From Acidobacteriota bacterium (GTDB taxonomy: Bacteria; Acidobacteriota; Terriglobia; Terriglobales; SCQP01), in contig JAKASR010000023.1 of NCBI GenBank assembly GCA_021818955.1, forward strand, positions 1-64,000: 64,000 nucleotides of DNA, read 5' to 3'. How positions within the stretch are numbered: the first letter of the stretch is position 1; the number at the start of each line of letters is the position of its first letter. The notes beneath the pieces are model-generated. The model was not told the DNA's origin. It was given only the letters and a program-made list of their open reading frames with translations, and made no database searches. Below, piece after piece: positions 47,941-56,401 of the stretch. The translations under genes were made by a program, and so were the position numbers.

Positions 47941-49578
47941 TTATGCCTTCTGCGCCGCCCCGCGGCGATATCCGTTTTTGAAAAAGAGCCCGCCGGAATT
48001 TTCATAGAGATCCGGCAAATCGTTTTCCAGAATCACCGAATCGCCGGGCCGCAACTGTTCCCGCAGCCAGCGGAATGCCGCCGTTCGATTTTCCACCGGA
48101 ATCAACGCCCCTCTGCGGCTAGAGTCCCGATATCCCGCCTCGAAAGCTGCCCGATTGGTTTCGCTGACGATGAGAGTGTAATCGCAAACCGCCGCCGCTT
48201 CGGCGGCCAGCGCTTGGTTGGCGTCGTATTGTTGAGGCCCCAATTCGATGACCCCCGGCGTTACCAGGATGCGCCTCTCGACTGTCAGGCCGGCGGCAAC
48301 TTCCAGCGCTGCGCGAAACCCGATCGGATTGGAGTTGTACGCATCGCGGATCCAGGTAATGCCGTTGTCTTCGACCACTTCCAGCCGGTTGCTGACCGGA
48401 CGCAATGCCCGTAGCGCGGCCAGCACGATTTCGGGGGTCATCCCCAGAGCGGTGGCGAGCGTGTATGCGCCCAGCATGTTCAGCATGATGGGCCGGCCGA
48501 GCAGGGGAGTAAAGCCGTCGTAGTCCGTTCCGCGGTGCCGGATCTTGAAATGGGTCCCGCGCGCGGAAAAGGTGATGGACAACAACCTCGTGTCCAGTTC
48601 CTCGGCGGAACTTTCACCGTAAAGCAGGACTTTGCATCGAGTTTGGCGGGCGATCCGCAGGGCGCCGGGACTGTCGGCGTTGGCCACCAGAATGCCGTCG
48701 GCAGGCAGCGCTTGCGCCAGTTCGCTCTTGGCCCGGACGATTTCCTCGGTCGAGCCAAAGCGCTCAAGATGCATTGTCCCCACCGCCGTAATAATCGCGG
48801 CGGAGGGCGGGGTCAGTTCGCAGAGGCGGCGGATGGAACCGCGGCGAAAAGCCCCCATTTCCACCACCATGTATTCGTCGCCCTTGGCCAGGTTTTCCCG
48901 GATGTGCCGCGTCACTCCCATCAGCGTATTTACGCTGCCTGCGGCCGCCAGCGTGGGGCCCTTGAATTGCAGAATGTGAGCCACCATCGCTTTGGTGCTG
49001 CTTTTTCCATAGCTCCCGGTTATCCCAATGATGAAAGGGCGCACTTCGGCCACCCGGCGCGCCGCTTCGCTTTTGAAGCGCCGTTGCAAGCGCGTTTCAT
49101 ACGGCATCAGGATCAGGTCGGTCCCGAGCAATAGCAGCGGGAGGATCGGCAGCAAAATGGCCGCGGCTACGAACTGGTTAACGGCTAGCCCCAGCGGAAG
49201 TATCCGCATCAGCGCCCCATAGAACACAATCGTTAACGCAAATGCGGCGATCTGCGTTCGCAGGGCGCGGCTCGTCAGCCGCAGCGGGATCTTGCCCGTC
49301 GTTCGCGGATCCGGTTGCGCGGTTCCCAACCCCAGCCAGGCCAGAATTCCGAGAAGGCTCGCCGTGCGGGGCAGTATGGAACCTAATGCGACGGCTGCGA
49401 TGGCCGCCATCCAGGCGGGATCGGTCAACGATTTCCATCGAAGCCAGTGGAGGAACCTGGCGCGCTCGTAGACTTCTTGCTGGAAGAAGCGCAAATATCC
49501 TAATAGCCGCCGCCAGAATAGGTAAATCTGCGCGGCGGCCGCGAGGATGGCCAAGGCAAGCGTAAAACTATTGGACAT
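47941..49578 (-). CDS. Membrane-anchored Mur ligase related to MurF
   Basis: 545 residues. The N-terminal 180 residues form about four membrane helices (near 4-22, 56-85, 110-130, 135-158) and replace the UDP-MurNAc-binding domain of normal MurF. The rest is a Mur ligase: P-loop GITGSYGKSSTK (about 185-196), VNTLMGVTRHI, VVEMGAFRRGS, GTMHLERFGS, NRLEVVE, DAYNSNPIGF and TPGVIELGP. Without the UDP-sugar domain, the substrate may be lipid-linked or membrane-embedded. The gene starts inside the upstream hydrolase gene (11-base overlap) and is followed 2 bases later by the Ddl-like gene that would supply a dipeptide. The function is inferred from this pairing. Confidence 0.75.
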   Translation of the reverse strand: MSNSFTLALAILAAAAQIYLFWRRLLGYLRFFQQEVYERARFLHWLRWKSLTDPAWMAAIAAVALGSILPRTASLLGILAWLGLGTAQPDPRTTGKIPLRLTSRALRTQIAAFALTIVFYGALMRILPLGLAVNQFVAAAILLPILPLLLLGTDLILMPYETRLQRRFKSEAARRVAEVRPFIIGITGSYGKSSTKAMVAHILQFKGPTLAAAGSVNTLMGVTRHIRENLAKGDEYMVVEMGAFRRGSIRRLCELTPPSAAIITAVGTMHLERFGSTEEIVRAKSELAQALPADGILVANADSPGALRIARQTRCKVLLYGESSAEELDTRLLSITFSARGTHFKIRHRGTDYDGFTPLLGRPIMLNMLGAYTLATALGMTPEIVLAALRALRPVSNRLEVVEDNGITWIRDAYNSNPIGFRAALEVAAGLTVERRILVTPGVIELGPQQYDANQALAAEAAAVCDYTLIVSETNRAAFEAGYRDSSRRGALIPVENRTAAFRWLREQLRPGDSVILENDLPDLYENSGGLFFKNGYRRGAAQKA

Positions 49579-50320
49579 CCGCCTCCAGCCAGCTTCGGAT
49601 CTTTAAAGCGCAGAGGTGCGCGCCGGTCCCTTGAAACGGAAAATGATCTTTATGCGGAAGTATGATCATCTGCGCTTTCCCGCGAATCAAGCGGGCGTAG
49701 GCGCTCGCTATCCCGGCGGGCGCTTCACGGTCATCCGAGCCCCAAAGCAGCAAGCTCGGACATGCAATGGTTTTCGCGGCCTCGGTCAGATTCTCGTTCA
49801 CGGTACGCACCAGCAAGCTGCGTAGCTGGCCCGCATTTAAATAATCTTTCGAGCCAAAGCGCGCGGTATGCCAGTCGAGCGGCGCCGGACCGGTCACCGG
49901 GCGCAATAGTTGCAGCAATTTCCGCAGGTTGCGAATGCCCCATCGCCGCAGGGATCGGCGCGAAAATCGGGCAATTGGAAGCCCCGGAACGCCGATCAGC
50001 ACGATGCCGGCCAGCCGGGAATCCGCCTTCCCGGCCAGGCGGACCGCGATTCGCCCGCCAAAGGAGTGGCCCACGACGACCATGCGTGCGCGCGAAAACT
50101 GCTTCAGGTATTCACTCAGCAATTCGGCATAATCGGCCGTGCTCCAGTCTGGCGGGGGCGGAGGCGCCTCGCCGAATCCTGGAAGGTCGATCAAGTGCCC
50201 CCGGTAGGAGCCTTCGAATAGGCTGGCCAGTTCCCGGAAGCTTTCCCGGTTCTGACCCCATCCATGCAGAAAAAACAGCTCTCCCTGGCGAGGCTGGCCG
50301 AAACTTTCGTCGATCAGCAT
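49568..50320 (-). CDS. Alpha/beta-fold hydrolase
   Basis: About 250 residues. LFFLHGWGQNRESF gives the oxyanion region, GHSFGGRIAVRLA the nucleophile Ser elbow, WGSDDREAP the catalytic Asp and HKDHFPFQG the catalytic His, so the triad is complete. The start is uncertain: GTG at 50374 or ATG at 50320, and I chose the ATG next to AAGGC. It heads a cassette with the membrane MurF-like ligase (11-base overlap) and the Ddl-like gene. A plausible role is release or editing of the ligase product, or esterase/amidase action on it. No specific substrate can be claimed. Confidence 0.75.
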   Translation of the reverse strand: MLIDESFGQPRQGELFFLHGWGQNRESFRELASLFEGSYRGHLIDLPGFGEAPPPPPDWSTADYAELLSEYLKQFSRARMVVVGHSFGGRIAVRLAGKADSRLAGIVLIGVPGLPIARFSRRSLRRWGIRNLRKLLQLLRPVTGPAPLDWHTARFGSKDYLNAGQLRSLLVRTVNENLTEAAKTIACPSLLLWGSDDREAPAGIASAYARLIRGKAQMIILPHKDHFPFQGTGAHLCALKIRSWLEADVQ

Positions 50321-50532
50321 GCCTTGGCGGTGGGTAAAGTTGCTTGAATTAGCGGTCGCGTTCTGCGAAATCACGGCTGATCAGGTGCCCGTGCGTCTAA
50401 ATCTATCACAAAGCGGCTTGCGGACGGCCGCAGATGATCGGGAACGCGCAGCCACATGGGCAATCGACCCTGGCCAGGCTGGCCGGAAGCTATCGCCCCC
50501 GGTTTTGCCCCCAGTCGGCGCTACGATAGAGT

Positions 50533-52188
50533 GTGCAAACTTTTCCGTTACCCGCCGTTCCCGCGCATCCCAAGGGCACCCGAGCCCGTGTGCTGCTGAG
50601 TTCCGTATTCGGTCCATACGCCCATGATGATGAGTTTGGCAGCCGCGCCATCAATCCCATGGAGCTTTACCATAATCAGGTGACGCGCGAACAGGGGGCA
50701 TACTCGCTGCGAATGTTCCATCGCTCCTGGGGCATCATGATGATCCGGGAGAACATCTCCGCTCCCTGTACCCTGCTCGATTTTCCCAGCCGCGAAGTGT
50801 TCGAGCGCGAGCTGGCTGCGGGCGCCTATGACATCGTCGGCATCTCTTCCATTATCGTCAACGTGGGCAAGGTGCGGGAGATGTGCCGTATCGTGCGCCG
50901 CCTCTCGCCCGGGTCCACGATTGTGGTCGGGGGCCATGTGGCCGCCATTCCCGGCCTGGACCGCATGATAGATGCCGATCACATCGTAACCGGCGATGGC
51001 GTCGCCTGGATGCGCCGCTACCTCGGCGAAGACACCGCCGCGCCTATCCGCCACCCCGACATCATTTCCGGTTTCGGGCTTCGCGTCATGGGCATCGGCG
51101 CCCGCGAGCGCACCGGTCGCACCGCCGCTACCATTATTCCTTCCGTCGGCTGCCCGCTCGGTTGTAATTTCTGCACCACCTCCGCGTTCTTCGGTGGCAA
51201 GGGACGATTTCTAAATTTCTATGACAGCGGACGCGATCTGTTCGAAGTCATGGTCCGTATCGAAAAGCGGCTTCAAATTGATTCTTTCTTCATGATGGAT
51301 GAGAACTTCCTTCTCCATCGCCGTCGCGCGCTCGAACTGCTGGAGCTCATTGAGCGCCACCAGAAGAGCTGGAGCCTGTATGTGTTCTCCTCGGCGAACG
51401 CGATTGCCAAATACACCATGGAAGAACTGGTGGCGCTCGGTGTCTCCTGGATATGGATGGGGCTCGAATCCAAGCGCGCCGGCTATGCCAAGCTCAAAGG
51501 CTCCGACACGCGGAAATTAGTGCACGAACTGCAAGGCCATGGCATCCGGGTGCTCGGTTCGACCATTATCGGGCTTGAACACCATACCCGCGAAAACATC
51601 GGCGCCGAAATCGAATACGCCGCCGAACACGATGCCGACTTTCACCAGTTCATGCTGTACACGCCGATTCCCGGCACCGCCCTCTACGCCGAGATGGCCG
51701 CCCAGGGCCGCTTGCTGCCAGAAACCGATTTGGCGGACATTCACGGCCAGTTCAAGTTTAATTTCCGGCATGCCGCTCTTTCGCGCGATGATTCCCGGCG
51801 GTGGCTCGACTTCGCTTTCCGGCGCGACTTCGAGCTCAATGGGCCCAGCCTTTATCGCATCTGCCGCACCACATTCGAGGGCTGGAAGCGTTATCGCCAG
51901 GACGCCGACCGCCGTATCCGCGCTCGCTTTGAACGTGACCTCGCCCAGCTTCGCTGGCTTTACCCCGGAATTCTCTGGGCCATGGAGCGGCGTTTGCGCC
52001 AGACCAATGCCACCGTTCAGAAGCGGGTAGCGGAATTGCGCCGCGAGATGGCGGCCGAATTAGGCCTGCGTGCGCGCCTCGCGCAGTTGGCCGGCCCGCT
52101 GTTCCAGTCGGCCGCGGCGCTGGAAGACCGCCGCCTGGCGCGCGGATGGACCTACGAGCCTCCTGTGATCGTCGAGCACCCCGCCTGA
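50533..52188 (+). CDS. Cobalamin-binding radical SAM protein
   Basis: 551 residues from a GTG start. Residues about 15-175 look like a B12-binding Rossmann domain (YDIVGISSIIVNVGKVREM, IVVGGHVAAIPG). The radical SAM motif is C207-x3-C211-x2-C214 (GCPLGCNFCTTSAFFGG), followed by FFMMDENFLLH and GLESKRAGYAKLKG. The C-terminal third is helical and basic, with a TPIPGTALY segment. Class B enzymes of this type methylate or join unactivated carbons, for example in hopanoid, lipid and antibiotic synthesis. The substrate here is unknown. No pathway genes are next to it except the unrelated MurF-like cassette, which is divergent 212 bases away. Confidence 0.8.
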   Translation: MQTFPLPAVPAHPKGTRARVLLSSVFGPYAHDDEFGSRAINPMELYHNQVTREQGAYSLRMFHRSWGIMMIRENISAPCTLLDFPSREVFERELAAGAYDIVGISSIIVNVGKVREMCRIVRRLSPGSTIVVGGHVAAIPGLDRMIDADHIVTGDGVAWMRRYLGEDTAAPIRHPDIISGFGLRVMGIGARERTGRTAATIIPSVGCPLGCNFCTTSAFFGGKGRFLNFYDSGRDLFEVMVRIEKRLQIDSFFMMDENFLLHRRRALELLELIERHQKSWSLYVFSSANAIAKYTMEELVALGVSWIWMGLESKRAGYAKLKGSDTRKLVHELQGHGIRVLGSTIIGLEHHTRENIGAEIEYAAEHDADFHQFMLYTPIPGTALYAEMAAQGRLLPETDLADIHGQFKFNFRHAALSRDDSRRWLDFAFRRDFELNGPSLYRICRTTFEGWKRYRQDADRRIRARFERDLAQLRWLYPGILWAMERRLRQTNATVQKRVAELRREMAAELGLRARLAQLAGPLFQSAAALEDRRLARGWTYEPPVIVEHPA

Positions 52189-52261
52189 CATTGGTGCGGG
52201 CGCTCGTTCAGGACCAGTTAAAGCACTCAGGCCGGGATGGTCTCCGGCGTCGGCATGGCGC

Positions 52262-52289
52262 TTGCCGCATTCGGTTCGCTGTTTACAAT
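52262..52289 (+). promoter_or_regulatory. Promoter of tRNA-Leu
   Basis: TTGCCG at 52262-52267, a 16-base spacer, and TACAAT at 52284-52289. A start near 52296 would be about 10 bases before the tRNA 5' end, which suits a stand-alone tRNA gene. Confidence 0.55.
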
Positions 52290-52305
52290 AGAGAGGGTTC
52301 GTTCT

Positions 52306-52392
52306 GCGAGAGTGGCGGAACTGGCAGACGCCCTGGACTTAGGATCCAGTGCCCGAAAGGGCGTAGGGGTTCGAATCCCCTCTCTCGCACCA
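52306..52392 (+). tRNA. tRNA-Leu (UAG anticodon)
   Basis: The cloverleaf is complete. Acceptor GCGAGAG (52306-52312) pairs with CTCTCGC (52382-52388), the discriminator A is at 52389 and CCA is encoded at 52390-52392. The anticodon stem-loop is CTGGA-CTTAGGA-TCCAG with anticodon TAG, reading CUA and CUG. The long variable arm (GCCC-GAAA-GGGC) marks a class II tRNA, and the T arm is AGGGG-TTCGAAT-CCCCT. Confidence 0.95.
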
Positions 52393-52413
52393 GCTTCCCC
52401 AGCCTGGATTCGC

Positions 52414-52433
52414 GCTTCCCGCCGGCGGGAAGC
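52414..52433. terminator. Palindromic terminator between tRNA-Leu and the E2 gene
   Basis: A perfect 20-base palindrome (GCTTCCCGCC and its complement) is followed by TCCCTTT on the plus strand. It lies 22 bases after the tRNA and 45 bases beyond the stop of the converging E2 gene, so it can end the tRNA transcript. Confidence 0.55.
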
Positions 52434-52477
52434 TCCCTTTCAGCCTGGCGCGGGTTGAACCAGTTTCCGCCTTCAAC

Positions 52478-53875
52478 TCACGACAGCGGCTGATTCCATT
52501 TTTCCAGCGTCTCGACCACGGAGGCGAGGAACTGGTCGGCGACGGCGCCGTCGATGACACGGTGGTCAAAGCTGAGCGTGAGGTGGACGATGGAGCGGAT
52601 GGCGATGGCGTCATCCACGACCACGGGCGTCTTGTGAATTCCGCCAATGCCCAGAATCGCAACCTGGGGCTGATTGATCACCGGCAGGCCGAACAATCCG
52701 CCAAAAATGCCGGGATTGGTGATGGAAAACGTGCCGTCCTGCACTTCGTCGGGACTGAGCTTTTTACTGCGCGCGCGCGCGGCCAGATCGTTGATGGCGC
52801 GCTGCAGCCCCAGGAAATTTTTCTCTTCGGCATGCTTGATGACCGGCACCAGCAGGCCCCAGTCGAGCGCCACGGCGATGCCCAGATTGATGTCTTTTTT
52901 ATAGACAATCGACTCTTCCTGCACGGAAGAGTTGACGATGGGGAAACGCTTCAGCGCCTCAATCGCGGCGACGGCGAAAAAGGGCATAAACGTCAGACGC
53001 GTGCCATGGCGGTTTTCGAAATCGTTTTTGGCCTCGTCGCGCAACCGCGCGATGCGGCTCATATCAGCCTGAAATACCGAATAAACGTGAGGCGAAGTGC
53101 GCTTGCTCATCACCATGTGTTCGGCGATGCGTTTGCGCATCAGCGACATAGGCACGATCTCGACCGCTCCGGGTCGCGCCGGCGCGGGTGAAGGCGCGGC
53201 GGCCACCGGAGCGCCGGGTACGGCCGGAGTGCCGGGCGCCGTGGGACGAGCCGGCGCGGCGGCCGCCGGCGCCGCGGCAGCGGGTGCGGGCGCGCCCTTG
53301 CGCTGCTCCAGATACTGCATCAAGTCGTGCTTGGAGACGCGGCCTCCTATGCCGGTGCCGCGCACCTGGCTAAGGTCCACCTGGTTTTCTTTCGCCAGTC
53401 GGCGCACCAGCGGCGACGAGCGCACCTCACCCCGCTCGATTTCGGCTTCTTCCTGCTCGGTTTTTTCTTCCACCGCATCGGGTGGCGCCGCCTTGGCGGC
53501 GGCCGGCGAAGGCGGCGTCATGGGCGCAGCCGCGGCTGGAGCGCTGGGCGCGGCCGGGATGGGGGACGCGGCTTCCGCCGCCGCCGGCTTGGCTTGTACG
53601 GCCGGTGCGGACGTTTCTGCCGGCGCGGCGGCTTCGCCTTCCCCATCGAGCAGCGCCACGACCGTATTCACCTGCACCGTCTGCCCTTCGGGAACCTTGA
53701 TTTCCCGCAAGACTCCGCTGGCGGGCGAGGGCACTTCGGCATCCACCTTGTCGGTGGAGATTTCGAACAGGGGCTCGTCGCGGGCAACGCTTTCTCCCGG
53801 CTTCTTCAGCCACTTGGTGACGGTGCCTTCAAAAATAGACTCGCCCATCTGGGGCATGACGACATTGACCGGCAT
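52478..53875 (-). CDS. Dihydrolipoamide acyltransferase (E2) of a 2-oxoacid dehydrogenase
   Basis: 465 residues. One lipoyl domain (1-80) has the lipoylated lysine at about K43 in EISTDKVDAEVPS. An Ala/Pro-rich linker follows to about 150, then the E1/E3-binding domain (PLVRRLAKENQVDLSQVRGTG), a second linker, and the catalytic domain from about 235 with the active-site His/Asp in SFDHRVIDGA. It passes the acyl group from E1 to CoA. It is the last gene of the operon lpd-lipB-E1alpha-E1beta-E2 and should be lipoylated by the LipA/LipB encoded nearby. Substrate class (pyruvate, branched chain or acetoin) is undecided. Confidence 0.9.
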   Translation of the reverse strand: MPVNVVMPQMGESIFEGTVTKWLKKPGESVARDEPLFEISTDKVDAEVPSPASGVLREIKVPEGQTVQVNTVVALLDGEGEAAAPAETSAPAVQAKPAAAEAASPIPAAPSAPAAAAPMTPPSPAAAKAAPPDAVEEKTEQEEAEIERGEVRSSPLVRRLAKENQVDLSQVRGTGIGGRVSKHDLMQYLEQRKGAPAPAAAAPAAAAPARPTAPGTPAVPGAPVAAAPSPAPARPGAVEIVPMSLMRKRIAEHMVMSKRTSPHVYSVFQADMSRIARLRDEAKNDFENRHGTRLTFMPFFAVAAIEALKRFPIVNSSVQEESIVYKKDINLGIAVALDWGLLVPVIKHAEEKNFLGLQRAINDLAARARSKKLSPDEVQDGTFSITNPGIFGGLFGLPVINQPQVAILGIGGIHKTPVVVDDAIAIRSIVHLTLSFDHRVIDGAVADQFLASVVETLEKWNQPLS

Positions 53876-53961
53876 AGGGCCTCGCTAAAACATGGGTAAA
53901 ACCGCTGGAAAGATTTATCGTCCCATGAAAACGCGCTTGAGAGCAATCGGCCGGTGCAGAG

Positions 53962-54933
53962 TTAATAGCGTGCAAGCTGCTTCACCATTTCCGCCAGTCT
54001 CGCGGCGGAGGGCAAAAAGGCCTCCTCCAGCGGCGGCGAAAAGGGCACTGGCGTATCGGCCGCGGTCAATCGCAGTATCGGTCCGTCGAGATCTTCATAG
54101 GCATGCTCTTGCAGCAGTGCCGTAATCTCGCCCGCCAGCCCGCCGGTGCGCGTGTCTTCGTGCAAGATCAAAACCTTGCTGGTGCGGCGCGCGCTGGCCA
54201 GCATGCCTTCCACATCGAGCGGCAGCAGCGTGCGCAGATCGAGCACTTCCAGTTCCAGCCCTTCGCCGGCCAGACGGTCGGCCACTTCCAGCGCCAGCGG
54301 CACCATGGCGCCATAGGTAATCACGCTAAGGTCGCGTCCCGGCCGCGCCACGCGCGCCTTGCCCAGCGGCGCCAGATGCTCGCCTTCCGGCACTTCCTCC
54401 TTGACTCGGCGATAAAGAAATTTGTGCTCGAGAAATATCACTGGATTGTTGTCGCGGATGGCGCTTTTCAGCAGTCCTTTGGCATCCACGGCGGTAGCCG
54501 GCTCGACCACCTTCAGCCCGGGCGTGTGCACGAAATGCATTTCCGGGTTTTGGGAATGAAAGGGACCGCCGTGCACGCCGCCGCCGGCGGGTCCGCGCAG
54601 CACGATCGGCACCGGCGCCTGCCAGCGGTAATGGCTTTTGGCGGCGAAGTTGACGATCTGGTTATAGGCGCAGGCGATGAAATCCATGAACTGGAACTCG
54701 GCCACCGGGCGCATGCCGGTGTAGGCGGCGCCAATGGCGGCGCCGACCAGGGCTGACTCGGCCAGTGGCGTATCCATCACCCGCACCGGGCCAAATTCAT
54801 CAATCAGGCCGGCGGTGGCTTTGAAAGCGCCGCCGTAAACGCCGATATCCTCGCCCAGTAGAAAAACAGCGGGATCCCGCCGCATTTCCTCTTCGAGCGC
54901 CAGGCGAATGGCTTCGACGTAAGTCAATTGCAT
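53962..54933 (-). CDS. 2-oxoacid dehydrogenase E1 beta subunit
   Basis: 323 residues, the usual size. Conserved segments: TYVEAIRLALEEEMRRDPAVFLLGEDIG near the start, DTPLAESALVGAAIGAAYTGMRPVAEFQFMDF and GGGVHGGPFHSQNPEMHF in the middle. The C-terminal transketolase fold (LEVLDLRTLLPLDVEGMLASARRTSKVLILHED) is complete. With E1alpha it decarboxylates a 2-oxoacid using thiamine diphosphate and loads the acyl group onto lipoyl-E2. It sits 33 bases after E1alpha and 86 bases before E2 in the same operon. The sequence is of the pyruvate/branched-chain heterotetramer type. Confidence 0.92.
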   Translation of the reverse strand: MQLTYVEAIRLALEEEMRRDPAVFLLGEDIGVYGGAFKATAGLIDEFGPVRVMDTPLAESALVGAAIGAAYTGMRPVAEFQFMDFIACAYNQIVNFAAKSHYRWQAPVPIVLRGPAGGGVHGGPFHSQNPEMHFVHTPGLKVVEPATAVDAKGLLKSAIRDNNPVIFLEHKFLYRRVKEEVPEGEHLAPLGKARVARPGRDLSVITYGAMVPLALEVADRLAGEGLELEVLDLRTLLPLDVEGMLASARRTSKVLILHEDTRTGGLAGEITALLQEHAYEDLDGPILRLTAADTPVPFSPPLEEAFLPSAARLAEMVKQLARY

Positions 54934-54966
54934 AACCGCTCCTGCGGGAAAAATCCAGCCGCCAGC

Positions 54967-56382
54967 TCAGGGCCGCCGGCGCCCACGGCCGAGAAAACGC
55001 GGCCGCGGGTCATGGCACCCGTCGCAATAGACGCCTTCGAAGGCGCGCTCGGGTGGAGGCATCGGGCTGGCCTCGGCGGCATCGCGCTCGGCCAGTATTT
55101 CCGACTCTACCGCCCGCCGCATCTCTTCGATCGCGGCCTCATCCAGCCAACTTTTCCGCTTTAACCAGATTTCCAGCCGCGCGATCGGGTCGCGCAGCCG
55201 CCAGAATTCCAGCATCGCCGCCGGCACATAGGCGGCCGGATCATGAATGGCGTGGCCTTTCATGCGCATCAGCTTGGCTTCGATCAGCGTCGGCCCGCCG
55301 CCGGCGTGCGCTCGCTCGATTGCCTGATGCGCCGCTTGATAGACCTGGAACGGATCGGTGCCATCCACGATCATGGCGGGAATGCCATAAGCGCGGGCGC
55401 GGATGGCCAAATCGCGAATCCGGGTCTGCTTTTGCAGCGGGGTCGAGTAAGCCCAGAGATTGTTTTCCACGATCAGCACCAGGCCGAGATTCTGCACCGC
55501 CGCCAGGTTGAGGCCCTCGTGAAAGACGCCGGTGCTCTGTCCGCCATCGCCGATCCAGGTCATGGCGGCGATTTCGCGGCCCTGCAGGCGCTCGCCCAGG
55601 CATACGCCGGCCATGACGGGAATCAGGTCGCCCAGCATGGAAATGGGCGCGACCACGTGGCGCGATTCCAAGTCGCCGAAATGCGAGGTCCCGTCTTTGC
55701 CGCCGGTGGGCGAATCGGCGCGGGCCATATACTGCATCATGATGTCGCGTGCAGGGAACCCGCGCACCAGCAGGCTGCCCTGATTACGGATCATCGGCGC
55801 CATCCAATCATTTGGGCCGAGCGCGTATGCGGAGGCCACCGAGCAGCCTTCCTGCCCCAGCCCGAAATAGACGCCGCCAACCACGCGGCTTTGCTTATAG
55901 AGGTTTTCCAACTGCTGTTCGAGGGCGCGATTGAGCAGCATCCAGCGAAAAATCTCGATGCACTGCTCGCGGCTGAGGCCGCGCGGCTCAACCAGCGGCG
56001 GCGGCGGCGTGATCGCCCCCGTCCAGCGGTAAGCCAGCTTGCCTTCATCCCAGATTTCTTCCAGCTCGAAGCGCAGCCGTTCCTGCCGCAGATCCTGGAA
56101 CCATTCCGTCACGCGCGGGGTGGATCGGGCGCCGGGACGCGCGGGATTCGGCTCCGTGGCGCCGCCCCCCGGACCGCGGCGGCGAGGCCGGTGGTCCGGC
56201 CGCTCGCGCCGGGGGCCGCGTTGTGGGCGAGCGCCGCCGGCCGGACGCGATGCCGCGGGCACGGGCTGAGCCGGCGATTCGCTTGAGGCCGGCCCCCCAT
56301 TGGCTTTTTCGGCCACGGATTTTTCCGCCGCTTCCGCTGCCGGTTTAGCGGGCGTGGTATTGGGAGCGTCGTTATCGGCCAT
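54967..56382 (-). CDS. 2-oxoacid dehydrogenase E1 alpha subunit with a long disordered N-terminus
   Basis: About 471 residues. The catalytic part starts near residue 105 and has the thiamine diphosphate motif WIGDGGQSTGVFHEGLNLAAV to VENN, with GGKDGTSHFGD in the substrate loop. The first 95 residues are low-complexity, rich in Ala, Pro, Arg and Gly (PRRERPDHRPRRRGPGGG), unlike normal E1alpha. The C-terminus has an odd CDGCHDPRPRF segment. ATG at 56382 is preceded by GAGG; the longer frame would overlap lipB. It lies 19 bases after lipB and 33 before E1beta. The extension may hold the complex together or bind nucleic acid or polyanion, but that is speculation. Confidence 0.88.
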   Translation of the reverse strand: MADNDAPNTTPAKPAAEAAEKSVAEKANGGPASSESPAQPVPAASRPAGGARPQRGPRRERPDHRPRRRGPGGGATEPNPARPGARSTPRVTEWFQDLRQERLRFELEEIWDEGKLAYRWTGAITPPPPLVEPRGLSREQCIEIFRWMLLNRALEQQLENLYKQSRVVGGVYFGLGQEGCSVASAYALGPNDWMAPMIRNQGSLLVRGFPARDIMMQYMARADSPTGGKDGTSHFGDLESRHVVAPISMLGDLIPVMAGVCLGERLQGREIAAMTWIGDGGQSTGVFHEGLNLAAVQNLGLVLIVENNLWAYSTPLQKQTRIRDLAIRARAYGIPAMIVDGTDPFQVYQAAHQAIERAHAGGGPTLIEAKLMRMKGHAIHDPAAYVPAAMLEFWRLRDPIARLEIWLKRKSWLDEAAIEEMRRAVESEILAERDAAEASPMPPPERAFEGVYCDGCHDPRPRFLGRGRRRP

Positions 56383-56401
56383 GCCTATCGCCTCGCTAAC
56401 A

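Noticed and set aside
52393-52477. Second tRNA gene after tRNA-Leu
   Set aside because: The segment has only a palindromic terminator; no further cloverleaf is present.
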